Assembly (NCBI GenBank): GCA_002332905.1 | Contig: DDAM01000041.1 | Span: forward strand, 104,595-168,594 | Origin: Firmicutes bacterium UBA2058 | GTDB lineage: Bacteria > Bacillota > Clostridia > Tissierellales > Sedimentibacteraceae | Direction: 5' to 3' | DNA: 64,000 nucleotides | Shown: piece after piece, positions 55,174 through 63,374 of the stretch | How the letters are laid out: each line of letters begins with the position of its first letter | How positions within the stretch are numbered: position 1 is the stretch's first letter | Made by a program: the position numbers and the translations under genes | The notes under the pieces: generated by a model | What the model was told of the DNA's origin: nothing | Databases searched by the model: none | What the model saw: only the letters and a program-made list of their open reading frames with translations

Positions 55174-55605
55174 ATGAGTAGTATTTTTCCTTTTTTGAAC
55201 AGCAATATAGATAAACCTCAAATGCCAAATGAACTTAAATTATTTGAAGAAATAGCTTGGGATTATGAAAACAATACTCCACTAATAATAAATGGGGAAT
55301 TTAAAAAGGTTTATAAAAATGATGCATTGAAGGTATGGATATACAAGGCGCTAAAAACAGAGAGATATAAATATCCTATTTATTCTTGGAATTATGGCAA
55401 TGAACTAGAAAGGCTTATAGGGATAAACAATTATCCAGAAATGATAAAAAGCAAAATGGTAAGATATATAAATGAAGCTGTATTAATCAATCCTTATATA
55501 AATAGCATATCAAATATAACTATATCTTCTGATTCTGACAAAATAAATGTAAGCTTTGAGGTTAAAACAATATATGGAAATATGGAGGTGAATGCAATTG
55601 TATGA
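55174..55605 (+). CDS. DUF2634 baseplate protein (gp25-like lysozyme fold)
   Basis: This 143-residue protein belongs to DUF2634 (XkdS): FEEIAWDYENNTPLIINGEFKKVYKNDALKVWIYKALKTERYKYPIYSWNYGNELERLIG (about 22-82) is the conserved gp25-like core that joins the wedge to the sheath. The ATG at 55174 follows GGAGG by 5 bases; upstream in-frame codons lie in the second hairpin and are rejected. It overlaps baseplate J by 14 bases. Confidence 0.87.
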   Translation: MSSIFPFLNSNIDKPQMPNELKLFEEIAWDYENNTPLIINGEFKKVYKNDALKVWIYKALKTERYKYPIYSWNYGNELERLIGINNYPEMIKSKMVRYINEAVLINPYINSISNITISSDSDKINVSFEVKTIYGNMEVNAIV

Positions 55606-56644
55606 AAATAAATCCTATGAATATATAAAGCAGGAGATATTAAATAATATAAATCTTAGCTTAAATAAAAGTGAAGGATCTTTCCTAAATGACATGGTAA
55701 GTCCCATAGCATTGAAATTCAAAGACATGTTTGTAGAGCTAGATAAAACAATAGATTTGACATTAGTTGATAAAATAGTTGGCGAGTTTGTAGACAGACG
55801 TGTAGCTGACTATGGTATAGAAAGAAAAAAGGGCACAAAAGCAAAAACTACAATAAGATTTACAGGCAACCAAAATACTGAAATACCAGAAGGAACATTA
55901 GTACAAACTGCTAATGGGCTAATATACAAGACTATTAAATTAGGCAAAATAGAAAATAATTTTGTTGATATTGAAGCTGTAGCAGAAAATATAGGTGGTA
56001 TATACAACATATCTCAAGGTTTAATAGTTAATCTTCCGATATCTATAAATGGTATAATTAGTATAACCAATATAGTTGATGCTACTGGAGGTACAGACAT
56101 TGAAACGGATGATAATCTATTAAAAAGATATTTTGATCTTATCCAAAACCCAGCAACAAGCGGAAATGAAGCTCACTACAAAATATGGGCAAATTCAATT
56201 GATGGCGTTGGAGATTCTAGAATATTTCCAACATGGAATGGTGCTGGGACTGTTAAGGTATTAGTTATAGATAGCAATAAAATGCCTGCAAATAGCTCTA
56301 TTATTTCAGCTGTAGCAAGCTATATAGAAACAGTAAGACCTGTTGGAGCATTAGTCACAGTTGAAGCCCCAAGTGTTAAAAATATTGATGTATCAGCCAA
56401 GCTAAATATTTCATCATCAAGTAATTTACAAACTGTTACACAAAAGTTTACTGAGCAATTAAATAAATATATTAAAGATTTAGCGTTCAGCGGACTAGAA
56501 GTATCATATGCCAAAATAGGAAGTATACTTCTAAGTACAGATGGAGTAATAGACTACTCTAATTTAAAAGTAAACAGCGATACTATAAATGTTCAAATAG
56601 CAGATACTGAAATAGCTGCTGTTGGAACAGTAAGCCTAACATAG
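55592..56644 (+). CDS. Baseplate J-like protein (XkdT type)
   Basis: This 350-residue wedge protein has the Baseplate_J signature: N-terminal helices (EYIKQEILNNINLSLNKSEGSFLNDMVSPIALKF), VDRRVADYGIERKKGTKAKTTIRFTGNQNTEIPEGTLVQTANGLIYKT (about 67-115), AVAENIGGIYNI, and DATGGTDIETDDNLLKRYFDLIQNPATSGNEAHYKIWANSIDGVGDSRIFPTWNGAGTVKVLVID. Full length. TGGAGG lies 6 bases before the ATG, inside the preceding gene. Confidence 0.94.
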   Translation: MQLYENKSYEYIKQEILNNINLSLNKSEGSFLNDMVSPIALKFKDMFVELDKTIDLTLVDKIVGEFVDRRVADYGIERKKGTKAKTTIRFTGNQNTEIPEGTLVQTANGLIYKTIKLGKIENNFVDIEAVAENIGGIYNISQGLIVNLPISINGIISITNIVDATGGTDIETDDNLLKRYFDLIQNPATSGNEAHYKIWANSIDGVGDSRIFPTWNGAGTVKVLVIDSNKMPANSSIISAVASYIETVRPVGALVTVEAPSVKNIDVSAKLNISSSSNLQTVTQKFTEQLNKYIKDLAFSGLEVSYAKIGSILLSTDGVIDYSNLKVNSDTINVQIADTEIAAVGTVSLT

Positions 56645-56653
56645 GAGGTTAAC

Positions 56654-57178
56654 ATGAAAGAATTTATAAAAATGTTACCCTCCTATTATTATGAAAGCAA
56701 TGAAGTTGTATCAATTCAGGATTCTATAGAGGGGCAATATAAAATATTAGAGCAATGTAAGGATGATTTGATAAATCAATTATTTGTAGATACAGCAACA
56801 TGGGGACTAAGCTCTTGGGAAAAAAGGTTTGGTTTAGATACAGATATAACCAAATCCTATGAATATAGAAGGTCTAGGCTAAAATCTAAAATGAGAGGTA
56901 TGGGAACCGTTACAAATTCATTGATAAAAAACGTAGCTAACAGCTTTGACAACGGAGCGGTAGACGTTATTGAGGGGTTAAACAACATGCTGACAATAAA
57001 ATTTATAGGCAGAACAGGCACTCCGCCTAATCTGTCAGATTTAAAATCAACGATAAACGAAATCAAGCCCGCACACCTAGCTGTAATATATGAATTTGCA
57101 TATCTACTAATTTCCAACATTGAAAGTATGAAAATTTCAGAATTAGAAAATACAACAATAGAAAATTTTGCTTTCTAA
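56654..57178 (+). CDS. DUF2313 baseplate wedge protein (XkdU/YmfQ type)
   Basis: This 174-residue protein is the usual partner of baseplate J. It contains MLPSYYYESNEVVSIQDSIEGQYKILEQ, TWGLSSWEKRFGLDTDITKSYEYRRSRLKSKMRGMGTVTNSLIKNVANSF (about 53-100) and INEIKPAHLAVIYEF, all typical of DUF2313. AGGAGG lies close upstream; the gap to gene J is 9 bases. It is followed by the first fibre gene. Confidence 0.9.
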   Translation: MKEFIKMLPSYYYESNEVVSIQDSIEGQYKILEQCKDDLINQLFVDTATWGLSSWEKRFGLDTDITKSYEYRRSRLKSKMRGMGTVTNSLIKNVANSFDNGAVDVIEGLNNMLTIKFIGRTGTPPNLSDLKSTINEIKPAHLAVIYEFAYLLISNIESMKISELENTTIENFAF

Positions 57179-57193
57179 AAAGGAGTGATAATA

Positions 57194-58516
57194 ATGAGTA
57201 TATTTTCAAATTTTTTAAAACTATTTAAATACGAACCAACAATAGACGCACAAAATACCTTTAATATTCAATCTGCATTAAATGATAACTGGGATAAGGT
57301 TGATGATTTTGCAAAAGATGTTAGTCAGCAGTTGGAAGATAAAGCCGACAAACAATGGATGCCCAGTGGTTGGAAAGTAGAAGCAGATATACCCGATACT
57401 TATCCAAACTTTTCCTCAATTATTTTTGAAACTACAAGTGTTTGGAACGGTTTGCCATCTGGTGCTATAGTTAAGACTAAAAAAGGTGCATCTAACTGGG
57501 AAGCAATACAATGGTTATCAAGAGATAATTTAAAACCTTTATATTACAGAGTATCTGGTGGAATAAGTGAAAATACTTGGGGTAAGTGGGAAAAAATCAC
57601 CACAGAGAGTGATTTAGTTGCTAATGACCTAATAAAAGCAACATCATCAACGTCTATATTTGTAGCAACAACTGGTAGTGATTCCACTGGTGATGGAACA
57701 AGTGCTAAACCATTTGCTACTATACAAAAGGCAGTAAATAGTATTCCACATAATATGGGCTGGTCAGACCAAATTATATATTTAAAAGCAGGCACTTATA
57801 TTGAAAACAAGATTTATATAAATAATTTTTATAATGGCAGACTACAAATTTTAAGTGAAACCGGCACATCGTCCGACGTTGTTATAAATGCAAATATAGT
57901 TGTAGCTGAAACACACCAATTTCAAATAGGTAATTTGACAGTTCAGGGTTCAATAGAGTTCTACAATATGTCTGGAATTATTACTGGTGTGGTACTATCT
58001 ACAAACAATGTTAAACATGGTATAATCATTTCAAGAGGTAGTCAAGCTAGTTTATATTATACAAGCATAACTGGTAGAACAACAGGTGTAATAGCTGATA
58101 ATAGTAGTATAGTTAGTATGGTTGGCGGTACGATAACATCTTGTAATGTTGGAATAGACGCAGGATTTCAGTCTGGTACAGGTTGTATATTAATGCTTAA
58201 TGGAGTACCTAATAGTGCTACTACGAAATACAAAGTTAACTATGGCAGTGTTATTATAGAAGATGGAGTACCAATAAATTCAGCACCTAAAAATCATACT
58301 GATAACTTAGGTGCTTACGGAAAAGGAACTCCAAACTTGTTTGGTCATTGCAGTATTATGAATATTTTAACAAGGTATGACTACTATGATGGAGAAGCAT
58401 TATCAGCTTATCAAGGTTATATATTAAACATTACTAAAGCACCTAAACATCAAAGTGGTACTACAGCACCAACATCATTTGTTGGCGAAGGTGTATTATA
58501 CGGAGTACACAGCTAG
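57194..58516 (+). CDS. Tail fibre 1 with pectate-lyase-like beta-helix domain
   Basis: This protein of about 440 residues is a receptor-binding fibre. Residues 1-50 (FLKLFKYEPTIDAQNTFNIQ, NWDKVDDFAKDVSQQLEDKAD) are shared with the second fibre and probably dock to the baseplate. A middle region contains WMPSGWKVEADIPDTYPNFSSIIFETTSVWNGLPSGAIVKT and a tail-fibre-type GISENTWGKWEKIT. From about 155, VATTGSDSTGDGTSAKPFATIQKAVNSIP starts a right-handed beta-helix as in surface polysaccharide-degrading tail spikes. The ATG at 57194 has AAGGAG 8 bases upstream; GTG 57185 is the end of that site. Confidence 0.82.
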   Translation: MSIFSNFLKLFKYEPTIDAQNTFNIQSALNDNWDKVDDFAKDVSQQLEDKADKQWMPSGWKVEADIPDTYPNFSSIIFETTSVWNGLPSGAIVKTKKGASNWEAIQWLSRDNLKPLYYRVSGGISENTWGKWEKITTESDLVANDLIKATSSTSIFVATTGSDSTGDGTSAKPFATIQKAVNSIPHNMGWSDQIIYLKAGTYIENKIYINNFYNGRLQILSETGTSSDVVINANIVVAETHQFQIGNLTVQGSIEFYNMSGIITGVVLSTNNVKHGIIISRGSQASLYYTSITGRTTGVIADNSSIVSMVGGTITSCNVGIDAGFQSGTGCILMLNGVPNSATTKYKVNYGSVIIEDGVPINSAPKNHTDNLGAYGKGTPNLFGHCSIMNILTRYDYYDGEALSAYQGYILNITKAPKHQSGTTAPTSFVGEGVLYGVHS

Positions 58517-58527
58517 GAGGTGCTAAT

Positions 58528-59118
58528 ATGTCAGTAATTTTAGGTAAGAATGGTGTTAATAGAGAATTAAAAGAAATCTATTTAGGTAATAGTGGAGTAA
58601 ATAATAAAGAGAAAGAATTGTATCTAGGTAAAGATGGAATTAATAAACAGATATACCAAAGTGCATTATATACACAAAATACAGTTATATTTTCATCATT
58701 ATCCAACACATATACTACATTTCCTACTGTACTAACTCCTAATAGCATAGAGTTAACAATAACACCGGGAGCAGTAATAAGAAATCAAACTTATCAATTT
58801 GATGTGTTTAATGATACTATGTCACATATGACAGGATTTCGTATCAGTTATTACCAAGATGTTGATGGTAGCGATAGACAAGACTCAATAGTTATAGGTA
58901 GTAGTTACAATTTAGTACAGAGTTTAGAATATTTAAGTTTAGCTACAGTTGTATTTAAGGTGATATTTAATGCAACATCATGTGATTTATATGTCAATGG
59001 TGTTTATAAAAGCACTGTAACATATGCTAGTGCGAGTATATCAAAACCAACATTTGTTAAGTTTAGAGCAATAGCACCAAGTGGTTCAGCTATTGGAACT
59101 AATCTATTAATTAAATAA
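58528..59118 (+). CDS. Fibre-associated protein with N-terminal repeats
   Basis: This 196-residue protein starts with three short repeats of the form LGxxGVNxxxKExYLG (about 5-40) and continues as a beta-rich jelly-roll-like domain (about 45-196). The second part has NGVYKSTVTYASASISKPTFVKFRAIAP, resembling carbohydrate-binding folds. It may cap or extend tail fibre 1, ending 11 bases upstream. AGGAGG precedes ATG. I cannot assign a named family. Confidence 0.65.
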   Translation: MSVILGKNGVNRELKEIYLGNSGVNNKEKELYLGKDGINKQIYQSALYTQNTVIFSSLSNTYTTFPTVLTPNSIELTITPGAVIRNQTYQFDVFNDTMSHMTGFRISYYQDVDGSDRQDSIVIGSSYNLVQSLEYLSLATVVFKVIFNATSCDLYVNGVYKSTVTYASASISKPTFVKFRAIAPSGSAIGTNLLIK

Positions 59119-59130
59119 AAGGAGGAAATT

Positions 59131-59544
59131 ATGCAAAAAATAAAACTAAAAAACAACATAGAAATAGCAGATATTCAAAGCATATTTGGATATACAGAAA
59201 CAATTGGAGAAAACGACAGACGTGAAACATTAGTAGTAAAAATATTAAATAATACAGTAGATAATATAAATACTGTACTATTTGCTGACACTACAGTGTT
59301 AGATAGTATAACAATAATGGGTCAAGAGGAACAAATTATTAATCAAGAGACACAGGAAAAAGAACTTGTTTGGGTAACACAAGGAATACATGAAAGATAC
59401 AATCTTCCTTGCAGTATAACAAAAGACATAATAAATAATGTCATTGAAGTTAAAATAGCTAGAAAATCAACTTTAGAGCAACAATTATTAGAAACACAAC
59501 TAGCTCTAGCTGAGATAGGTGCTATGTTAGGAGGTACAGTATAA
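59131..59544 (+). CDS. Phage tail accessory protein
   Basis: This 137-residue protein has a beta-rich N-terminal part (KIKLKNNIEIADIQSIFGYTETIG, DNINTVLFADTTVLDSITIMGQEEQII) and a C-terminal coiled-coil (TLEQQLLETQLALAEIGAMLGG). Proteins of this type precede XkdX in many clostridial tail loci and may act in fibre assembly. Its stop overlaps the xkdX-like start (TAATG). AGGAGG precedes the ATG. A remnant with a similar coiled-coil end lies after the second fibre. Confidence 0.68.
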   Translation: MQKIKLKNNIEIADIQSIFGYTETIGENDRRETLVVKILNNTVDNINTVLFADTTVLDSITIMGQEEQIINQETQEKELVWVTQGIHERYNLPCSITKDIINNVIEVKIARKSTLEQQLLETQLALAEIGAMLGGTV

Positions 59545-59642
59545 TGGCTAAAATATATGCAAAATTAATCAAGCAAGGACTATGGACTGTAGAGCAAGTA
59601 CCTGAAAGATGGAAAGTAGAAGTACTAGAAATACTTAATTAA
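59544..59642 (+). CDS. XkdX family mini-protein
   Basis: A 32-residue protein (MAKIYAKLIKQGLWTVEQVP and a short charged tail) with the XkdX pattern of a Lys-rich helix, GLWT and V-P-E-R-W. AGGAGG lies 9 bases before the ATG, which overlaps the upstream stop by one base. XkdX-like proteins usually close the fibre module in PBSX-type loci; their function is unknown. Confidence 0.8.
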   Translation: MAKIYAKLIKQGLWTVEQVPERWKVEVLEILN

Positions 59643-59666
59643 TAAAAATATTCAATATAGAATACT

Positions 59667-59709
59667 AAGAGATTTTAATTAATTATTTATAATTTAAAAT
59701 CTCTTTTTT
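59667..59709 (+). terminator. Terminator after the first fibre cassette
   Basis: AAGAGATTTTA and TAAAATCTCTT pair over 11 bases across an AT-rich loop, ending in TTTTTT. It separates the first fibre set from the second fibre gene. Confidence 0.82.
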
Positions 59710-59738
59710 ATCTAAATTAATTTTAGAAGGAGGATAAA

Positions 59739-61694
59739 ATGGGTAAATTATCAAATTTTTTTGATTTATTTAAACGTAATTCATCATCAGAAAATAATAA
59801 TATTAATGACAATTCAATTTTAAATGAACATGAAAATGTAGAATTTAATTTGAAAGATAATAATTACAATTTAAATCGAATTGATATCAATGAAAATATT
59901 AATGCACCAAAAGAACTAAAAATCAGCAATTATGCTTTAAATAATACATTTAGCAATGAAAGTGATTTTTTAAAACTATTCAAATATGATTCCATAGCAG
60001 ACAGTTCAAAAACCTTTAACATAGAAACTGCGCTAAATAATAACTGGGATAAAGTTGATAACTTTGCAAAAGATGTAAGTCAGCAAATGGAAAAAAAAGC
60101 TGACTTAGATGAAAATGGAAAGGTGCTAGCTTCACAGTTGCCTGAGATAAGTTCAAGTGCTGATGGTATAACTATAACTGATACAGCAGGAAATTTTACA
60201 TCAACAAATGTCGAGGAAGCTTTAGAAGAATGTTTTCAATATGCCAATGATGGTAAAACAGCAATAAAAAGTGCTATTAGTAACAAGGGTGTTGCAGTTA
60301 CACTTGAAGATACTTTCCTTACATTGGCTTCTAAAATAACTGCCCAAATGTGTAAATTTAGTGGAAATGCTGTTGCATGTGATGTAATAAGTGGTAAAAC
60401 TTTTATAAATAGTAGTGGAAATGTTATAACTGGAACGATTCCTATGGCAACAAAAGATGGTATAGGTGTAATACAAGGGTATCCTAATTTAATTAACGCT
60501 TATGATGGTATGATTGATTTTTATATAGACAAACAAGTATGTTTACCATACGGATATATTCGAGGTTATATACCAAATTTCAAAGCGGGAAATATCAAAA
60601 AAGGTGTTAATGTTGGTGGTGTAGTGGGTTCTTATGAAAGCAAAATTATACCTTATAAACAGAGATATGTAAACGGTAGAAATTTTGGAGGGACTAGTAA
60701 CCATTTTGTAGCTTGTAATGGGAATAGTGCATTATTATTTAATACAACTCCTAATACAACAATAATAACCAAGACTACAACCACGTCTGTTGATAGCACT
60801 CAACATGGTAGTAGTGTTAGATTTGGAACATTCGGCGATTATTGGATAATGTTTAAATCTTATGGAATTTACTATAGCACTGACGGTAAAAACTGGGTTT
60901 TGTCTGTCGATACCTCTTGCGTTGGATCTAGTTTAAAGCTATATCAGTATCAAGGAGTAACAGCTTGTATAGGCTATACTTATAATAGCGGTGATTATCC
61001 CTACCTTTATTACACTACCAATGGTACTACTTGGACTAAGTCTAATCTTTCAAACAGAGTGTTTACTGAATATGGTTTTATTAAAAAAGTAGGTTCAGAT
61101 TATTATGTATTTAGTAGTAATAGAAATATAAGCTCTAGTTATAACTACTACTACAAATCAGTAGGTGGATTAGGCTCATTAGTACAAAAGACTAATTCTA
61201 ATGACATTGTGATATTTGATATAGAGTACTATAACGGCAAATATTATGGGGTTGGACAGTATGATAGGCTATATGAATCTAATGATGAAATAAATTGGAC
61301 TTTAAAGTATGATTCAAATAAAACAATAGTACAAGCAAAATTCTTAAAAGTTTTTAAAAATAGACTATATTTAATAAATTCTTATGGGGTTTCTTATTTT
61401 GACTCAAGCAATATTAATGCAAGCCCTACGGGAACTATTACACCAGTATTAACAGGAGATGTGTATGATGTTTGTGTAACTAATGGTACTATGAATATTT
61501 TATTATATAAATCTATTTCGGGTGCTTACACTGATATCTACTCTGTATTATATTCAGATGATGGAGAGATTTGGTACTCGGCAGGTGTTTTAACTTTTTA
61601 TAGTAGTTCAACTAACTTTACACAGGTTTTTGAAACACCTTCTGGTTTATTAGCTATTGATGAATTTAAGAAAATAATAGCCATTGCAGAATAG
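59739..61694 (+). CDS. Tail fibre 2 with beta-propeller-like C-terminal domain
   Basis: This 651-residue fibre has a unique Asn/Asp-rich start (1-70), then the same docking segment as fibre 1 (FLKLFKYDSIADSSKTFNIE, NWDKVDNFAKDVSQQMEKKAD). A middle region follows with GITITDTAGNFTSTNVEEALEECFQYANDGKTAIKSAISNKGV and GNAVACDVISGKTFINSSGNVITGTIP. From about 300, four Asp-box-like motifs occur (YSTDGKNWV, YTTNGTTWT, YESNDEINWT, YSDDGEIWY), suggesting a beta-propeller that binds surface sugars. GGAGG precedes ATG. No chaperone gene survives intact after it. Confidence 0.8.
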   Translation: MGKLSNFFDLFKRNSSSENNNINDNSILNEHENVEFNLKDNNYNLNRIDINENINAPKELKISNYALNNTFSNESDFLKLFKYDSIADSSKTFNIETALNNNWDKVDNFAKDVSQQMEKKADLDENGKVLASQLPEISSSADGITITDTAGNFTSTNVEEALEECFQYANDGKTAIKSAISNKGVAVTLEDTFLTLASKITAQMCKFSGNAVACDVISGKTFINSSGNVITGTIPMATKDGIGVIQGYPNLINAYDGMIDFYIDKQVCLPYGYIRGYIPNFKAGNIKKGVNVGGVVGSYESKIIPYKQRYVNGRNFGGTSNHFVACNGNSALLFNTTPNTTIITKTTTTSVDSTQHGSSVRFGTFGDYWIMFKSYGIYYSTDGKNWVLSVDTSCVGSSLKLYQYQGVTACIGYTYNSGDYPYLYYTTNGTTWTKSNLSNRVFTEYGFIKKVGSDYYVFSSNRNISSSYNYYYKSVGGLGSLVQKTNSNDIVIFDIEYYNGKYYGVGQYDRLYESNDEINWTLKYDSNKTIVQAKFLKVFKNRLYLINSYGVSYFDSSNINASPTGTITPVLTGDVYDVCVTNGTMNILLYKSISGAYTDIYSVLYSDDGEIWYSAGVLTFYSSSTNFTQVFETPSGLLAIDEFKKIIAIAE

Positions 61695-61919
61695 GTGTTA
61701 ATAAAATAAAAAATATATAAATATTGGAAATTAAAATGACTCAATAATTAGAGTACTATCTATTACAGATAGTGCAGTTAGTCCAAAGGATTAAATTACA
61801 TTGAAATCATAACTATATTTAACAGCCAATAGTTATTAATCCAGATTTAGATATAGCGTATCCATTATATAATTAAAAAAGATTTTTATTGGGTTATAGT
61901 TAATTATTAAAATACAATA
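61695..61919 (+). pseudogene. Decayed phage gene fragments after fibre 2
   Basis: Short coding-like pieces occur in different frames: DSIIRVLSITDSAVSPKD followed by a stop, and further on INPDLDIAYPLYN and a stop. No start codons with ribosome sites accompany them. They look like a tail accessory gene broken by frameshifts and stops. Confidence 0.45.
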
Positions 61920-62069
61920 ATGAAAACTAATTTAGAATTAATGAATACTAAAAATGATTTAGTACAGGCTGAGATACAGATAAACCAATTAATTTCACAT
62001 TTAAATGAAGCTAATGTTACTATAGCTTTATTAGATGAAATACAAGATATTCTTGGAGATGCTGTATGA
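61920..62069 (+). CDS. Small coiled-coil protein, possible remnant
   Basis: A 49-residue, mostly helical protein (MKTNLELMNTKNDLVQAEIQ, NQLISHLNEANVTIALLDEI) resembles in place and style the coiled-coil end of the accessory protein at 59131. There is no Shine-Dalgarno site before its ATG. Its stop overlaps the next start (ATGA). It may be only the surviving 3' part of a decayed gene. Confidence 0.45.
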   Translation: MKTNLELMNTKNDLVQAEIQINQLISHLNEANVTIALLDEIQDILGDAV

Positions 62070-62218
62070 TTAGTACAAAGCTAGTAATTTGTATTGGCAT
62101 TCACGTTAAATTAGATAGAGATGAGGATTTAGATACGATTCTTGCAGTATATGTAAAATTAACAGATTAAGAAAAGCAAACAGTAAGAGATTATTTTACT
62201 AACATCTCAGTTTTATAA
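62066..62218 (+). pseudogene. Phage mini-gene interrupted by a stop codon
   Basis: The frame reads MISTKLVICIGIHVKLDRDE, DLDTILAVYVKLTD, then TAA at 62168-62170, and continues in the same frame as EKQTVRDYFTNISVL to a second stop. The continuation looks coding, and a single change from AAA or GAA would restore it, so it is probably inactivated by a nonsense mutation. It sits in the slot held by the XkdX-like gene in the first cassette. Confidence 0.5.
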
Positions 62219-62249
62219 ACAAAAAATGTACAAACAATAAATTAAAACA

Positions 62250-62296
62250 TGACCACAAAGACCTTAGGGATTACTATTTTATGGTCTTTGTGGTCA
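62250..62296 (+). promoter_or_regulatory. Perfect hairpin before the lysis genes
   Basis: TGACCACAAAGACC (62250-62263) and TGTGGTCA-ending right arm (62283-62296) pair over 14 bases with a 19-base loop. No T tract follows. The first holin gene starts 20 bases later, so this may protect or process the lysis message. Confidence 0.7.
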
Positions 62297-62315
62297 ACCC
62301 ATTTAAGAGGTGAAA

Positions 62316-62582
62316 ATGACTATAGAAATTAGTATTTTAATAGCCGTAATTGGCTGTTTTATCGGCATTGGTGGGTGGTTTAAGGGTAGAGATAGTAAGA
62401 TTGCAGCTGATGCTGAATGGAAGGGGACTGTCAATGCAAAGCTTGATGTGATTGTTGGCATAAAGGAAAATGTTGAGGAAATAGAAAGTAGAATTGCTGA
62501 GTGTGACAGGAGAATTATAGCCGTTGAACAGTCCAATATATCCCTTCATAAAAGACTGGAAAGCTTGGAGGTAAACAAATGA
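62316..62582 (+). CDS. Holin-associated membrane protein (XhlA-like)
   Basis: This 88-residue protein has one N-terminal membrane helix (ISILIAVIGCFIGIGGWF) and a long coiled coil (IVGIKENVEEIESRIAECDRRIIAVEQSNISLHKRLESLEV), as in XhlA-like lysis proteins, though with the helix at the N-terminus. AAGAGG lies 5 bases before ATG; the GTG at 62310 is part of that site. It overlaps the second holin gene by 4 bases. Confidence 0.7.
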   Translation: MTIEISILIAVIGCFIGIGGWFKGRDSKIAADAEWKGTVNAKLDVIVGIKENVEEIESRIAECDRRIIAVEQSNISLHKRLESLEVNK

Positions 62583-62764
62583 AAGATAAACTTATAAAGC
62601 TTATAGATGTTAAAAGCATAGTTACATTGCTACTGGTTATCACATTAATCGTCGTTGTAATAAGAGACATAAAAATGAATAGCGATTTGTTTTTATTGTT
62701 TAGCAATGTTGTAACTATGGTTATTACATATTTTTTCACAAGGCAGAAAAAAGAGAGTGAATAA
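62579..62764 (+). CDS. Phage holin
   Basis: This 61-residue protein has two hydrophobic segments (VKSIVTLLLVITLIVVVIRD and DLFLLFSNVVTMVITYFF) and a charged tail RQKKESE, a small class II holin layout. It would make the membrane pore that lets the endolysin reach the wall. It overlaps the previous gene (ATGA) and touches the endolysin start. Confidence 0.78.
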   Translation: MKDKLIKLIDVKSIVTLLLVITLIVVVIRDIKMNSDLFLLFSNVVTMVITYFFTRQKKESE

Positions 62765-63307
62765 ATGATTTATAATGGTAAATATAAAGTATCGTCACCA
62801 TATGGTGAGCGTAATTTGAATGGAATTGTAGCCTTTCACAAGGGCGTGGATTTTGTTGGACTGGATAGTAAGGAAATTGTATCGCCGGTTAATGGTATTG
62901 TTAAATCGTCTGCCATAATTACAGATAAGAGTAATTTAACTTGGGAGTGGGGAAACTATATAAGAATTGACACGGAGGATGAGCATAAACTGTTTTTTTG
63001 CCACTTAAGCCAGAGGTTTGTAAATGTTGGACAAATGGTAAAAAAAGGTGATATAATAGGTGTTGAGGGCAATACTGGATATTCCTTTGGAAGTCATTGT
63101 CACTTTGAGGCGAGAACAAAGGATAATATTTCAATTGATCCAGTTATTTACTTGGAAAAATTAAAGGAAAATGATATATTAACAGTAGAGCAGGCTATGA
63201 AAATAGTTCAGGAAAATGCAATGCTTGATGATAATACAATGAAATATCTGTCTTTTTATAAGTATTATGATAATCTTATTCTTAAGCTTGCATATGCTAT
63301 AAAATAA
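62765..63307 (+). CDS. M23 family peptidase, probable endolysin
   Basis: This 180-residue protein has the LytM/M23 zinc peptidase core (about 1-135): SSPYGERNLNGIVAFHKGVDFVG with the first zinc His (about 25) and Asp (about 29), and SHCHFEAR with the third ligand and catalytic His (about 112-114). It cleaves peptidoglycan cross-bridges or stem peptides and, with the holins, would release the particles. No signal peptide is present, in line with holin-dependent export. A helical C-terminal extension (about 140-180) may bind the wall. Confidence 0.88.
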   Translation: MIYNGKYKVSSPYGERNLNGIVAFHKGVDFVGLDSKEIVSPVNGIVKSSAIITDKSNLTWEWGNYIRIDTEDEHKLFFCHLSQRFVNVGQMVKKGDIIGVEGNTGYSFGSHCHFEARTKDNISIDPVIYLEKLKENDILTVEQAMKIVQENAMLDDNTMKYLSFYKYYDNLILKLAYAIK

Positions 63308-63308
63308 A

Positions 63309-63370
63309 AGAGTGAAATGCATTTCACTCTATAAAAGAATCAAAGAACGATTCTTCATCGTAATGGAGGG
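63309..63370 (+). promoter_or_regulatory. Double-hairpin leader, copy 3
   Basis: The first hairpin is AGAGTGAAAT/ATTTCACTCT with a 2-base centre (63309-63330), and the second is AAGAATC/GATTCTT (63335-63355), followed by CGTAATGGAGGG, the ribosome site of the SRAP gene. The order is the same as in the copies at 47679 and 55105, with different stem sequences. Confidence 0.65.
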
Positions 63371-63374
63371 AATT

